A program made the translations under genes and the position numbers. The notes under the pieces are model-generated. The model searched no databases. It saw only the letters and a list, made by a program, of their open reading frames with translations, and was not told the DNA's origin. From positions 1-44,517 of the forward strand of contig JAFQQD010000024.1 in NCBI GenBank assembly GCA_017411435.1: DNA of 44,517 nucleotides, given 5' to 3'. Of this stretch, positions 1-8,341 are shown piece after piece (position 1 is the stretch's first letter; the number at the start of each line of letters is the position of its first letter). The DNA comes from Clostridia bacterium (GTDB lineage Bacteria; Bacillota; Clostridia; UMGS1883).

Positions 1-5
1 AAGCA

Positions 6-113
6 TCCGAAAAATAGTAAGTTTGGATGTAGAACAAGGTAAAAATGCGAAGTTATCCTGACGGATTACAAGCATTTTTAACGCAGTTATACGCCAAAAT
101 CACTATTTTTGGA
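6..113. repeat. Long imperfect palindrome (about 108 bp)
   Basis: The left arm (6-48) and right arm (72-113) are near-complementary over about 42 positions with scattered mismatches, so a transcript would fold into one long hairpin. The centre (49-71) has a short inner stem, TCC/GGA around TGAC. It lies outside any gene, between the window edge and the 3' end of recG. It could be a miniature mobile element, a structured RNA or a bidirectional terminator relic. No protein is encoded and no second copy was seen in this window. Confidence 0.6.
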
Positions 114-150
114 CAAATAATCCCTATGTGAGCGCCGCTTTAGTCGGGTG

Positions 151-252
151 TTTTTTTACCGAATAGGAATTTGCGTGTTTTTATCGCGAGCAACATTTGT
201 TGGTTTTAAGTTGAGTTGGGGCGCGAAATGGGTGAAGCGGAACGATTCTTTT
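151..252. repeat. Dispersed intergenic repeat, copy A (3' of recG)
   Basis: This stretch closely resembles 26761-26857. Shared blocks in the same order are a T-tract followed by ACCG, then ATAGGAATTTG, CGCGAGCA and CGCGAAATGGGTGAAGCGG, then TTCTTTT. It abuts the recG stop codon. The inner CGCGA and outer TCGCG blocks can pair across about 35 nt. Both copies touch the stop codon of a leftward gene, so the element may act as a 3' end or processing signal for that gene; this role is inferred. Confidence 0.65.
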
Positions 253-2295
253 TTATAATGTAAGACTTTTTGCAAGTTTTTCTGTAGCTTCTTTGATATA
301 AAAATGCTTTTCTTCTGAAAGGGAGGGGTCATTTTTAAGAAGCTTTTCCGCTGCAATACCGCTTGCTTTAAGAACGGAAAAATCATCAGCAAGGTCTGCT
401 ATCTTAAAGTGAATTTCTCCGTGCTGCCTTGTGCCGAAGAAATCGCCGGGCCCCCGCAGCTTAAGGTCGGTTTCGGATATCTTAAATCCGTCACGACTCT
501 CGGTCATAATCTTCATTCGTTCTTTAATATCCTGACTGAAACTTCCGCAGAAAAGAACACAGTAACTTTTTTCTTTACCACGACCTACGCGTCCGCGTAA
601 CTGATGAAGCTGACTAAGACCGAACCTCTCCGCATTTTCGATAACCATCAGCGTTGCCTCAGGAACATTAACACCAACCTCAATAACAGTTGTGGAAACA
701 AGGATTTTCGTGTTTCCACTCACAAAATCACTCATAGATGTTTCTTTATCCTTTGCCTTCATCTTTCCGTGAACAATCCCCATCGGGATATCGGGATAGA
801 TGTATTTTGAAAGGTTATTAAAATGCTCCTCAGCAGATTTTAACGGCATTTCCTCGTTCTCCTCAACAGAAGGGCACACAATATATGCGCGATTTCCCTT
901 TTCGACCTCTTTACGGATAAATGCGTAAATCCTTTCGCGCATATTTTCACCCACACAGTAGGTGTCAATTTCCTGCCTGCCCGGAGGAAGAGAGTCAATA
1001 ACGGAAATATCCATATCCCCATAAACGATGAGTGCCAGTGTTCTTGGTATCGGTGTAGCCGTCATTACAAGTGTATGTACTGATTTACCCTTGGAAGAGA
1101 GCATCATTCTCTGCCTTACACCAAATCGGTGCTGTTCATCAGTGATTGCAAGGGCAAGTGATTTGAATATAACCTTGTCGGTTATAAGTGCGTGCGTGCC
1201 GAATGCGATATCTATTTCACCGTTTTCAAGTTTTTCATATATTTCTCGCTTATTCTTCGCAGTAGTGCTTCCCGTAAGAAGTGCACACTTTATTCCAAAC
1301 TGTGAAAGAATGGGGGAAAGGTCATTATAATGCTGTCGTGCCAGAACCTCAGTCGGTGCCATCATTGCCGCCTGATACCCATTTTTAACGCATGCGTAAA
1401 GTGCCGATGCCGCAACAACTGTTTTACCGCTGCCGACATCTCCCTGAACGAGTCTGTTCATAACATTACCTGACGATAAATCGCGCAGAATTTCGCCTGT
1501 AACCGTTTTCTGAGCACTCGTAAGAGTGAATGGAAGTGAGCTTTCAAAAGGCGAAATATCGGTATCTGTGAACGCTATACCGCGTTCTTTTGAGCCTGAT
1601 TCCTTCATTTTGCGAAGTGCCGTCTGTAAAATGAAAAATTCCTCAAACACAAGACGCTTTTTAGCTATCTCAAGACTTTTTGAATCGCTTGGAAAATGAA
1701 TATTTTTAATTGCATACTCAACTGAGCAAAGTGAATGTTCTTTAAGTATTTCAGGAGGAATACTATCTCTGAAATACTTTTCATAGTCGCGGTATGTATC
1801 CGAAATAGTCTTTCTTAAAAACTTCTGTGTAATACCGCTTGTGAGCGGATATACAGGCACAATACACTTTGTGCACTGCGACTGTGACGACGGTTCGAAT
1901 TCAGGCGCAAGAATTTCGCGTACATTTCCGCGTATGTTGATTTTTCCGTAGAAAGAATATTCGTACCCTTTTTTCAGGTAATTTCTAAGATAGGGGTTAT
2001 TGAAAAATATACAGGTTGCGATACCGGTATCGTCACGGATTTGCAGTTTGTAGTATGTAAGTCCTTTTCTTACATAGTGCTCACTTACGGGAGTAACTAC
2101 AATACCGTTTACGGTAGCAAAGCTGTCGTGCTCCAAATCAAATATTTTTTTTACAGCCCTTCTGTCCTCAAACCTTACAGGGAAGTATGTAAGCAAGTCC
2201 CAAACAGTAAAAACGCCAAGGCGAAGCAATTGCTTCGCCTTGGCGTCGCCTATTCCTTTAAGTAATTTTATATCTGTTTCCTGTGGATTAAACAT
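253..2295 (-). CDS. recG: ATP-dependent DNA helicase RecG
   Basis: RecG is a monomeric superfamily 2 helicase that remodels stalled replication forks and Holliday junctions. The protein has an N-terminal wedge/OB region beginning with a helix-hairpin-helix-like segment (LLKGIGDAKAKQLL), Walker A GDVGSGKT, a DEQH box in DEQHRFG, and helicase motif VI in QLRGRVGRG. About 680 residues is the family's normal length. I chose the ATG at 2295 because the upstream GTG (2304) lies inside the Shine-Dalgarno stretch AAAAGGTGA. It is the last gene of an Asp23-fakA-recG unit, an order also known from Bacillus (yloU-yloV near recG). A perfect 34-bp palindrome lies in the early coding region (2213-2246). 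Confidence 0.96.
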   Translation of the reverse strand: MFNPQETDIKLLKGIGDAKAKQLLRLGVFTVWDLLTYFPVRFEDRRAVKKIFDLEHDSFATVNGIVVTPVSEHYVRKGLTYYKLQIRDDTGIATCIFFNNPYLRNYLKKGYEYSFYGKINIRGNVREILAPEFEPSSQSQCTKCIVPVYPLTSGITQKFLRKTISDTYRDYEKYFRDSIPPEILKEHSLCSVEYAIKNIHFPSDSKSLEIAKKRLVFEEFFILQTALRKMKESGSKERGIAFTDTDISPFESSLPFTLTSAQKTVTGEILRDLSSGNVMNRLVQGDVGSGKTVVAASALYACVKNGYQAAMMAPTEVLARQHYNDLSPILSQFGIKCALLTGSTTAKNKREIYEKLENGEIDIAFGTHALITDKVIFKSLALAITDEQHRFGVRQRMMLSSKGKSVHTLVMTATPIPRTLALIVYGDMDISVIDSLPPGRQEIDTYCVGENMRERIYAFIRKEVEKGNRAYIVCPSVEENEEMPLKSAEEHFNNLSKYIYPDIPMGIVHGKMKAKDKETSMSDFVSGNTKILVSTTVIEVGVNVPEATLMVIENAERFGLSQLHQLRGRVGRGKEKSYCVLFCGSFSQDIKERMKIMTESRDGFKISETDLKLRGPGDFFGTRQHGEIHFKIADLADDFSVLKASGIAAEKLLKNDPSLSEEKHFYIKEATEKLAKSLTL
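2213..2246. repeat. Perfect 34-bp palindrome inside recG
   Basis: Positions 2213-2229 are exactly complementary to 2230-2246, with no spacer. It lies about 16 codons into recG and encodes the segment around DAKAKQLLRLGV in the N-terminal helix-hairpin-helix. The DNA could extrude a cruciform, and recG mRNA would carry a very stable GC-rich hairpin near its start. Seventeen matched pairs are far beyond chance within a gene constrained by its protein sequence. Confidence 0.9.
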
Positions 2296-2320
2296 AAAAA
2301 TCACCTTTTGCCAACCGGCT

Positions 2321-3946
2321 TTATTCTACGGACACAATATAGTAATAAACACTCTGTCCGCCGTTTGCAACAAGTATATCAGCATCGGGGAAAATCTCTT
2401 CTATTGCATCTGCAATTTCCTGCGCGCTTTCTGCGGTTTCGCCCTCACCGTAATAGAGAGTAATAATCTCGCTGTCTTCGTCTGCAATCTGCTCTACAAG
2501 CCCTATTGTTGCGGTATAGATATCAATATCTGCAGACAGAATATGACCGCCTGAAACACCGATTATATCGCCCTCGTGGATTTCTTTCCCATCCATTTGT
2601 GTATCCTTGACAGCGTGTGTAACATTACCGCTTACAACATTTGCCATAGCGGCATTCATATTCTTTGTGTTTGTTTCGTTATCCGCCTCGGGGGAGAAGC
2701 TCATCATTGCACAAATACCCTGCGGAATTGTTTTTGATTCAATAACTATTACATTGCAGTCAGCAATTTCTGCCGCCTGCTGTGCCGCAAGGACAATGTT
2801 TTTGTTATTAGGGAGAACAAAAACTGTATCTGCGTTAGCCTCATTAACCGCGTTTAATATATCCTCGGTGCTTGGATTCATTGTCTGACCACCGTGGATT
2901 ATGTTTGTAACGCCAAGTTCAGTAAATGCGCATATAAGTCCTTCACCGTTTGCAACTGCAACAACACCAACAGCCTTGTGCTCTGTCTTTTCTGTCTTGG
3001 GAGCACTTTCACTGCCACTTAAAATGTCAGTATGCTGCTCGCGCATATTTTCAATTTTTATATTTACCATTTCGCCCAATTTAACTGCCTGTTCAAGAAC
3101 AAAACCGGGATGATTTGTATGGATGTGAACTTTTACTATATCGTCCTCATCAATTACTATCATACAATCGCCCTTAGGCTCAATAGCATTACGCATTTTA
3201 TCTGCGGTAGTCTTCGCATTATACTTGTTTATAATAAATTCAGTACAGTACGCAAACTTGATTTCCTCGGTACTGATACTGCTTTGCGCAGGCTTATTAA
3301 CTGATGCAAATGCACCCTGGTCCTTGAGAGAAATTTCTTCACCGCGAATTGCAGAAAGAAAACCTTCAAAAATAAAGAGAAGACCCTGACCGCCTGCGTC
3401 AACAACACCTGCCTGACGAAGCTGAGGAAGCATTTCCTGTGTAGCCTTAAGCGCTTCCTGCATACCCTTGCAAACTGTTTCCATAAGCTCGAAAGCATCT
3501 TCGCCTTCGTAGCCTTCGGCAGTTTGGGCTGCAGCACGGATTACAGTAAGAATAGTACCCTCAGTAGGCTTCATAACAGCTCTGTACGCTGTATCAGAGC
3601 CACTGCGGAGCGCATCCTTCAGAGCTGCTGCGTCAATAAATTCCGGATTTTCTATCTTTTTGGAAATTCCGCGGAAAATCTGCGACAAAATAACGCCCGA
3701 GTTACCACGCGCACCGCGAAGAGTTGCTTTTGCAACTGCATTTGCAACTTCTGTTACATCTGTTGAGGAAATTTCCTCAACACTGCGAGCCGCGTTTATA
3801 AAAGTAAGCGACATATTGGTTCCTGTGTCGCCATCAGGCACAGGGAAAACATTCAGAGCATCAACCATTTCGCGGTTGTTACTCAAATTGTTCGCACCGG
3901 AAATTATCATTTTAGATAACAGCGATGCGTCTATATATTTAGTCAT
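2321..3946 (-). CDS. fakA: FakA/YloV-type fatty acid kinase (DAK2 domain protein)
   Basis: FakA phosphorylates fatty acids held by a FakB (DegV-family) carrier, feeding exogenous fatty acids into membrane lipid synthesis. The N-terminal DhaL/DAK2 nucleotide domain shows the Mg-ATP-binding motif VPDGDTGTNM near residues 36-45, followed by the GARGNSGVILSQ loop. The C-terminal half matches the DAK1-like region of YloV. The length of 541 residues suits the family (about 550). The ATG has a clear GGAGG upstream. It lies 27 bases after the Asp23 gene and 25 bases before recG, so the three are probably cotranscribed. No fakB is visible in the window, so the carrier must be elsewhere. Confidence 0.9.
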   Translation of the reverse strand: MTKYIDASLLSKMIISGANNLSNNREMVDALNVFPVPDGDTGTNMSLTFINAARSVEEISSTDVTEVANAVAKATLRGARGNSGVILSQIFRGISKKIENPEFIDAAALKDALRSGSDTAYRAVMKPTEGTILTVIRAAAQTAEGYEGEDAFELMETVCKGMQEALKATQEMLPQLRQAGVVDAGGQGLLFIFEGFLSAIRGEEISLKDQGAFASVNKPAQSSISTEEIKFAYCTEFIINKYNAKTTADKMRNAIEPKGDCMIVIDEDDIVKVHIHTNHPGFVLEQAVKLGEMVNIKIENMREQHTDILSGSESAPKTEKTEHKAVGVVAVANGEGLICAFTELGVTNIIHGGQTMNPSTEDILNAVNEANADTVFVLPNNKNIVLAAQQAAEIADCNVIVIESKTIPQGICAMMSFSPEADNETNTKNMNAAMANVVSGNVTHAVKDTQMDGKEIHEGDIIGVSGGHILSADIDIYTATIGLVEQIADEDSEIITLYYGEGETAESAQEIADAIEEIFPDADILVANGGQSVYYYIVSVE

Positions 3947-3973
3947 AATTATCCTCCAATTAATCCGAAAGGA

Positions 3974-4333
3974 TCAGGCGTTTGTTACACGAATACTTTC
4001 AACAAACACATTAACTGCCTTTACATCCATGCCGATAAGCTCAGACAGACGGTATTTTACACCGTGCATAATGCTTTCGCAGATTGCATTGATATTAACA
4101 CCGTACTGAACAACTATATACATATCTACTGTGATTTCATTATCTTCAATAGTTACTTTGATACCTTTTGCAAGGTTGGAAGGTTTAAGCAAGCTTACAA
4201 TACCGTCCTTGGGGCTTCTGATAGCCATACCAACTACACCGTAACAACTTGTAGCGATAAGTCCGGCTGCATTTGCGATTACATTATTTGAAATAACTAT
4301 GTTGCCGTATTTGGTTTCTGATTTTGCTGCCAT
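3974..4333 (-). CDS. Asp23/Gls24 family protein (YloU-like)
   Basis: A 119-residue protein of the Asp23/Gls24 family, small cytoplasmic proteins often linked to envelope stress and found beside fakA homologues. The fold is suggested by the early GNIVISNNVIANAAGLIA segment, the GVVGM motif and alternating strands ending in VNVFVESIRV. An AAAGGAGG Shine-Dalgarno lies 8 bases before the ATG. It is the first gene of the unit, directly behind the promoter at 4363-4392. The precise role of Asp23 proteins outside staphylococci is not established. Confidence 0.9.
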   Translation of the reverse strand: MAAKSETKYGNIVISNNVIANAAGLIATSCYGVVGMAIRSPKDGIVSLLKPSNLAKGIKVTIEDNEITVDMYIVVQYGVNINAICESIMHGVKYRLSELIGMDVKAVNVFVESIRVTNA

Positions 4334-4362
4334 AGAAGTAACCTCCTTTAATACTAACTTAT

Positions 4363-4392
4363 ATTATACCCTAAAATAAGGTTGTATGTCAA
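4363..4392 (-). promoter_or_regulatory. Sigma-A-type promoter for Asp23-fakA-recG
   Basis: On the minus strand TTGACA (4387-4392) and TATAAT (4363-4368) are both perfect consensus, separated by 18 bases. The -35 overlaps the stop codon of the Rad50-like gene, so the downstream unit has its own strong promoter despite the compact gene order. Confidence 0.8.
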
Positions 4393-5939
4393 ATGTTTCT
4401 GTCCGATAGGGCCTTATCTGCCGTAAAAAGAATAATCTGCCTGTAATTTTTAATATTCTCAAAAAGAGAAATTGTATTCTTTTTCCTCTGCTCATCATAC
4501 TGTAAAAAGGGCTGGTCAAGTATGATTGGGCAATTGTTTTCTCCGAAAATCATATCAATCAGTGCAAGACGGAGAGAGAGGTAAAGCTGGTCAACAGTTC
4601 CTCCGGAGAAAAATCCGCTTTCCCTTGGAATAGTGCTTTCAATCTTGACGCCAAACTCCTTGTCACAGAAAATACGGTCATATTTGCCACCGGATATTAC
4701 CCTGAAATATTCCGATGCCTTCTCGTTAAGAGTGGGGGTGAAATTTTTTTGCATATTTTCGTATGCTGCGGAAAGTGCCTTTGACGAAAGGCTTATAATC
4801 CTGAGCTTTTTTTCAAGTGCTTCTTTTTTTCTGTAAAGCTCGCTGATATCATCAGTATCTTTCCTGGCAGTAATTTTAAGAGTTTCCTCGCGGACCTTCA
4901 TATCCATAAGCCGTGCTCTTGAAAATTTAAGCTCGGATTTTAATTGCAATATCTTATTCTCATTTTCTTCTTTTTCAGAAATGAGTTTTTCTTTTTCATT
5001 TACAAGTGCTTTCTTTTCGGTTTCATTATTTTTATTACGGTTAGAAAAAACAAGAGACGCAATAAAAAAAGCAAGAGGAATCACCCCGTATTTTGCATTT
5101 ATAAAGAGAGTTATGAAAAACATACAAAGAAGGATAATTGGAAAAAGCATGCTCTTCCTACCATCTCTTTTTCCCATTTCCTCAAGCCGTCCTGAAATAT
5201 GTGCAACCGGGGAATTGTAATCTTTGTTTGAAAGGGAAGAAATCTCATTTTCAAGCGATTTTACTTTTTCCTCTTCTTTGGGAATAACGGAAAGAAGACT
5301 TGAAAGCTCAGCTTCTGCATTTTTACTTATTTCGAGTGATTTCTGGGCATATGTAATCTTTTTGGTTATCTCAGAATACAGCCCCCCGCTACCTCTCTGA
5401 GGCTGGATTTCGCGGCGCAAGGAATCGAGTATCTTTTGCGCCTTTTCAAAACTTACACCCTCATCGCCACCGGAGGAAAGATTGGAAAGTTTTTGAGCGA
5501 TTTCATCATTTGCTCCGTCAAAAGCACTTCCAAGCTGTCTTATACACAGTGTTTTAAGAAAAGTATCTGCCTCTACACCGATAATTTCTTCAGGAATAAG
5601 TGAAAGCTCTTCTCCGCTTACTGCATTGTGTACATGGAGAATATCATATTTTTTCACACTTCCTGCTTTTCTGTAAATGCTTATGCTTTCTCCTCTATCA
5701 GTTTTAAGAGTCATTTTTCCTTCACATACACCGCCATTCCAGGGTGTGTATTTTTCGCGCAGGGAAAGTGCTTTTGTACGGCTTTCGCCAAAACCGTAAA
5801 GCATCGCATAGATAAAATTTATAGTGGTGCTTTTACCGCTTTCATTGTCACCGTATATTATGTTAAGCCCGTCTGTGAAATCAATTACTTTATTTTTCAG
5901 CTTGCCAAACGAAATAATTTCAAGTCTTTCTATTTTCAT
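4389..5939 (-). CDS. Rad50/SbcC-like ATPase with membrane hairpin (YhaN-like)
   Basis: A 516-residue ABC-type ATPase that pairs with the nuclease encoded just upstream. Walker A is at residues 30-38 (GDNESGKST), the signature SGGTVDQ at about 445-451, and Walker B PIILDQP at about 471-477. Between two charged coiled-coil arms (about 190-245 and 300-385) lie two hydrophobic segments, about 264-281 and 284-299, in place of the zinc hook of Rad50/SbcC. This arrangement resembles Bacillus YhaN, but the protein is roughly half that length. The ATG overlaps the nuclease stop by 4 bases (ATGA), implying coupled translation. A role in DNA end processing near the membrane is inferred. Confidence 0.8.
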   Translation of the reverse strand: MKIERLEIISFGKLKNKVIDFTDGLNIIYGDNESGKSTTINFIYAMLYGFGESRTKALSLREKYTPWNGGVCEGKMTLKTDRGESISIYRKAGSVKKYDILHVHNAVSGEELSLIPEEIIGVEADTFLKTLCIRQLGSAFDGANDEIAQKLSNLSSGGDEGVSFEKAQKILDSLRREIQPQRGSGGLYSEITKKITYAQKSLEISKNAEAELSSLLSVIPKEEEKVKSLENEISSLSNKDYNSPVAHISGRLEEMGKRDGRKSMLFPIILLCMFFITLFINAKYGVIPLAFFIASLVFSNRNKNNETEKKALVNEKEKLISEKEENENKILQLKSELKFSRARLMDMKVREETLKITARKDTDDISELYRKKEALEKKLRIISLSSKALSAAYENMQKNFTPTLNEKASEYFRVISGGKYDRIFCDKEFGVKIESTIPRESGFFSGGTVDQLYLSLRLALIDMIFGENNCPIILDQPFLQYDEQRKKNTISLFENIKNYRQIILFTADKALSDRNI

Positions 5940-7015
5940 AATGATTCCTCCATAGCAGGAATTTTCCCCGAAAGAGCATCAAGACCTGCTTTAGCCGAGA
6001 GGATAAACTCTTCTTCGCTGTCTGAGATTTTACGAAGCTCACGCAGAAATTCCCCCCTGAGACTTTCCTCTTTCTCGATAGAATCAAAATCGTACGCAGG
6101 CGAGGTGTTATCAAATATATCAATAAAAAATGCCTTGCCTGAAAGCGCATCCTTTATAAAGGGAATATTTATCTCATCAGTATATTCTCCAGTAAGAGTA
6201 ATGCGGTAAAGGTCGCTTTCATTTACAATATCGGAAATCCCCGCTATAATTTCGCTGTTTCCCTGCCCTGTGATGTTGTATGAAATATTGCAGTAATGCC
6301 TTGTTGACAATGAAACGGGGGAGATATTTACTTTGTTTTCGTCAATTTCTGCATAGATAAATCCTGTATTACCGTCATCACCGAAACTGAGTGCTTCGCT
6401 CGTACCGCTGTAAGCGCACTTAATATTTCCTACCTCAAAAATTCCGCCATTATGAATATGCCCGAACGCGGCATAGCGCACGGGAAGAGATGAAAGCGTT
6501 TTTTCGCTGATTGTGTTGTAATCGCTTGACGGCACAGTGTCACCGTGAAGCGCGAGTATATTTATCTTATTCTCATCAAAAATACATTCGTTGAAAGTAG
6601 GCTCCGTCACACTGGAACTATATGACTTTCCGTAAATAACCGCATTTCCCCCCGGGATTTCAAACGAATGGTCAAAACACGGGAAGATATGTACATTCTC
6701 GCTGAAGTAATCAGGTTTTGAAAATATACTCTCGGCACACATATAATCGTGGTTGCCGCAGATAATATATATCGGAACAGGGGAGAGTGACGAAAGCAGA
6801 TTTCTTACAAAATCGCTATCCTTTTTAGTAGGCTTAGGAGAATCAAAAAGGTCACCGCAGATAAGAAGTGCATCTATCTGTCTGTCTTTTGAAAAATTGA
6901 CAATATTAACTAAACCTTCTTTTATTTCTTCGCGGCGCATAGCTGCAAGTGAAGTCGGAAGGTAAGAAAAAGAAGCACCAATATGTAAATCTGCACAATG
7001 AACAATTTTAACCAT
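5936..7015 (-). CDS. Metallophosphoesterase, Mre11/SbcD/YhaO-like nuclease
   Basis: A 359-residue calcineurin-like phosphoesterase. The metal-binding motifs are in order: ADLHIG (about 8-13), GDLFDS, GNHDY, LHGD and GHIHNG. This spacing fits the Mre11/SbcD/YhaO nuclease group, in which the partner ATPase gates access to DNA ends. The C-terminal third (from about 280) is acidic and helical and would be the ATPase-docking part. It lies 6 bases after trmB and overlaps the Rad50-like gene by 4 bases. YhaO-like is preferred over SbcD because the partner has membrane segments rather than a zinc hook. Confidence 0.85.
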   Translation of the reverse strand: MVKIVHCADLHIGASFSYLPTSLAAMRREEIKEGLVNIVNFSKDRQIDALLICGDLFDSPKPTKKDSDFVRNLLSSLSPVPIYIICGNHDYMCAESIFSKPDYFSENVHIFPCFDHSFEIPGGNAVIYGKSYSSSVTEPTFNECIFDENKINILALHGDTVPSSDYNTISEKTLSSLPVRYAAFGHIHNGGIFEVGNIKCAYSGTSEALSFGDDGNTGFIYAEIDENKVNISPVSLSTRHYCNISYNITGQGNSEIIAGISDIVNESDLYRITLTGEYTDEINIPFIKDALSGKAFFIDIFDNTSPAYDFDSIEKEESLRGEFLRELRKISDSEEEFILSAKAGLDALSGKIPAMEESL

Positions 7016-7021
7016 AAAAAA

Positions 7022-7651
7022 TCATCTCTCAATCCGTGCTACAAGACGGCAAATGGGAAATCCCATCTGCGAGAACTTTTCTTCGTATTCGGTCATAATA
7101 TTCCCCTCAAAACCGCTGTTATGAAGGTCAAAGGTAACCTCCGAAAGCGTAAATCCGTTTTCAGGAAAGCTTTCAAGGGAAAAATCAAAAAGTTCACGGT
7201 TATCGGTCTTGAAACAGATTTCACCGTCATCTTTTAAGATGCGCTTATATATTTCAAGGAATCCTCCGTGCGTAAGACGGCGCTTTGCATAACCTTTTTT
7301 AGGCCACGGGTCGCTGAAATTAAGATAAATCCTGTCAACTGATTTGTCGGGAAAACTTTCGGCTAAAACCTCGAATTTTCCGCGCATGAAACGAAGATTG
7401 GGAATCTCGTCATTTGCCGCTTTTTCCATAGCAAGCACAATTACATTTGAAACTTTTTCAACTGCAATATACCTGATATCGGGGTTATTCTTAGCGGTTT
7501 CGGTTATAAACCTTCCCTTACCGCAACCGATTTCTATATGTAGGGTGCCGCCATCAATAAACTGACGGGCACTGTCATCGTATTTTTCAAGAGTAATATT
7601 TTTGCAGGCGGCAATCCTTTCGTCAAGATGACCGCGATTTCTCATTCTCAT
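7022..7651 (-). CDS. trmB: tRNA (guanine-N7)-methyltransferase
   Basis: TrmB uses S-adenosylmethionine to form m7G46 in the tRNA variable loop. The Rossmann methyltransferase core shows the SAM-binding loop IGCGKGRF, followed by AVEK. The family signature NFSDPWPKKGYAKRR is intact. The length of 209 residues is typical. A GGAGG lies 10 bases before the first ATG; a second ATG two codons later is also possible. It sits between spoIIR and the Mre11-like gene in the leftward cluster, with short gaps suggesting cotranscription. Confidence 0.96.
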   Translation of the reverse strand: MRMRNRGHLDERIAACKNITLEKYDDSARQFIDGGTLHIEIGCGKGRFITETAKNNPDIRYIAVEKVSNVIVLAMEKAANDEIPNLRFMRGKFEVLAESFPDKSVDRIYLNFSDPWPKKGYAKRRLTHGGFLEIYKRILKDDGEICFKTDNRELFDFSLESFPENGFTLSEVTFDLHNSGFEGNIMTEYEEKFSQMGFPICRLVARIER

Positions 7652-7671
7652 CCTATGTTTTCCTCCAATGC

Positions 7672-8292
7672 TTAATCGGCTTTAGCGTAGACCTTACTTC
7701 GCCCGCTTAATTTGCCGTACACTTCTACAATTTTGAATTTTATTTCAAAAGGCATCATGGAATCATCTGCCTTTGATGTTATAAGTCTGGCACTCTCATC
7801 GCTTAAAGAAGCACGCAGCTTTTCCTCAGCATATTTAGTGTCTGTTGTTCCGTCCACAAAACATAATGGGGGGAACATTACGCACCACCAGTTTTGTCCC
7901 TTCGCCGTACCGATTTTGACGCGTACCGCATCGTAATTACCTGCAGGGAGCCTTAAATTATTATATTCCTTTGTCGGGAATTTGAAATTTCCGTATTCAA
8001 CTTCCACATCGTAGTTATATCCGTTTTCGGAAATAACCTCTTTTGCAATTTCTTTATAACTTTCAAGCTCGTCTTTCACTTCGTCTTTTTTTGTGAAATT
8101 ACTTCGGCTGTGAGAAAGTATTGCGTCACGGACCTTAAGCTTTAATGCCTGGTCTTCCTCGCTGTCGCTGTTTGCAATTACATGAAGACGCACCATATTT
8201 GAAGAAAGGTTCGAATTCACACTTGTGGAATAACCCACAAGTAAAAAAAGCATAAATATACTTACTGCTAAAACGGTTATAAATTTTTTCAC
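7672..8292 (-). CDS. spoIIR: Stage II sporulation protein R
   Basis: SpoIIR is made in the forespore, exported to the intermembrane space, and triggers SpoIIGA to process pro-sigma-E in the mother cell. The protein has an N-terminal hydrophobic signal/anchor (about residues 4-23) and the family block RLHVIANSDSEEDQALKLKVRDAIL. I place the start at GTG 8292 because GAGGTG lies 7 bases upstream and the predicted sigma-F start of transcription (about 8306) excludes the in-frame ATG at 8307. This gives 206 residues. Its presence is the clearest sign that the organism can sporulate. Confidence 0.93.
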   Translation of the reverse strand: MKKFITVLAVSIFMLFLLVGYSTSVNSNLSSNMVRLHVIANSDSEEDQALKLKVRDAILSHSRSNFTKKDEVKDELESYKEIAKEVISENGYNYDVEVEYGNFKFPTKEYNNLRLPAGNYDAVRVKIGTAKGQNWWCVMFPPLCFVDGTTDTKYAEEKLRASLSDESARLITSKADDSMMPFEIKFKIVEVYGKLSGRSKVYAKAD

Positions 8293-8312
8293 AGGGCAAC
8301 ACCTCATAAGAA

Positions 8313-8341
8313 AGTATTACCGCTACCGAAAAAAATTATAC
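8313..8341 (-). promoter_or_regulatory. Sigma-F-like forespore promoter for spoIIR
   Basis: On the minus strand GTATA (8337-8341) and GGTAATACT followed by T (8313-8321) match the sigma-F consensus GYWTA and GGNNANANTW, with a 15-base spacer. It overlaps the ispE stop codon. Predicted transcription starts about 14 bases before the GTG, just at the Shine-Dalgarno. SpoIIR genes are known sigma-F targets, so both match and context agree. Confidence 0.72.
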
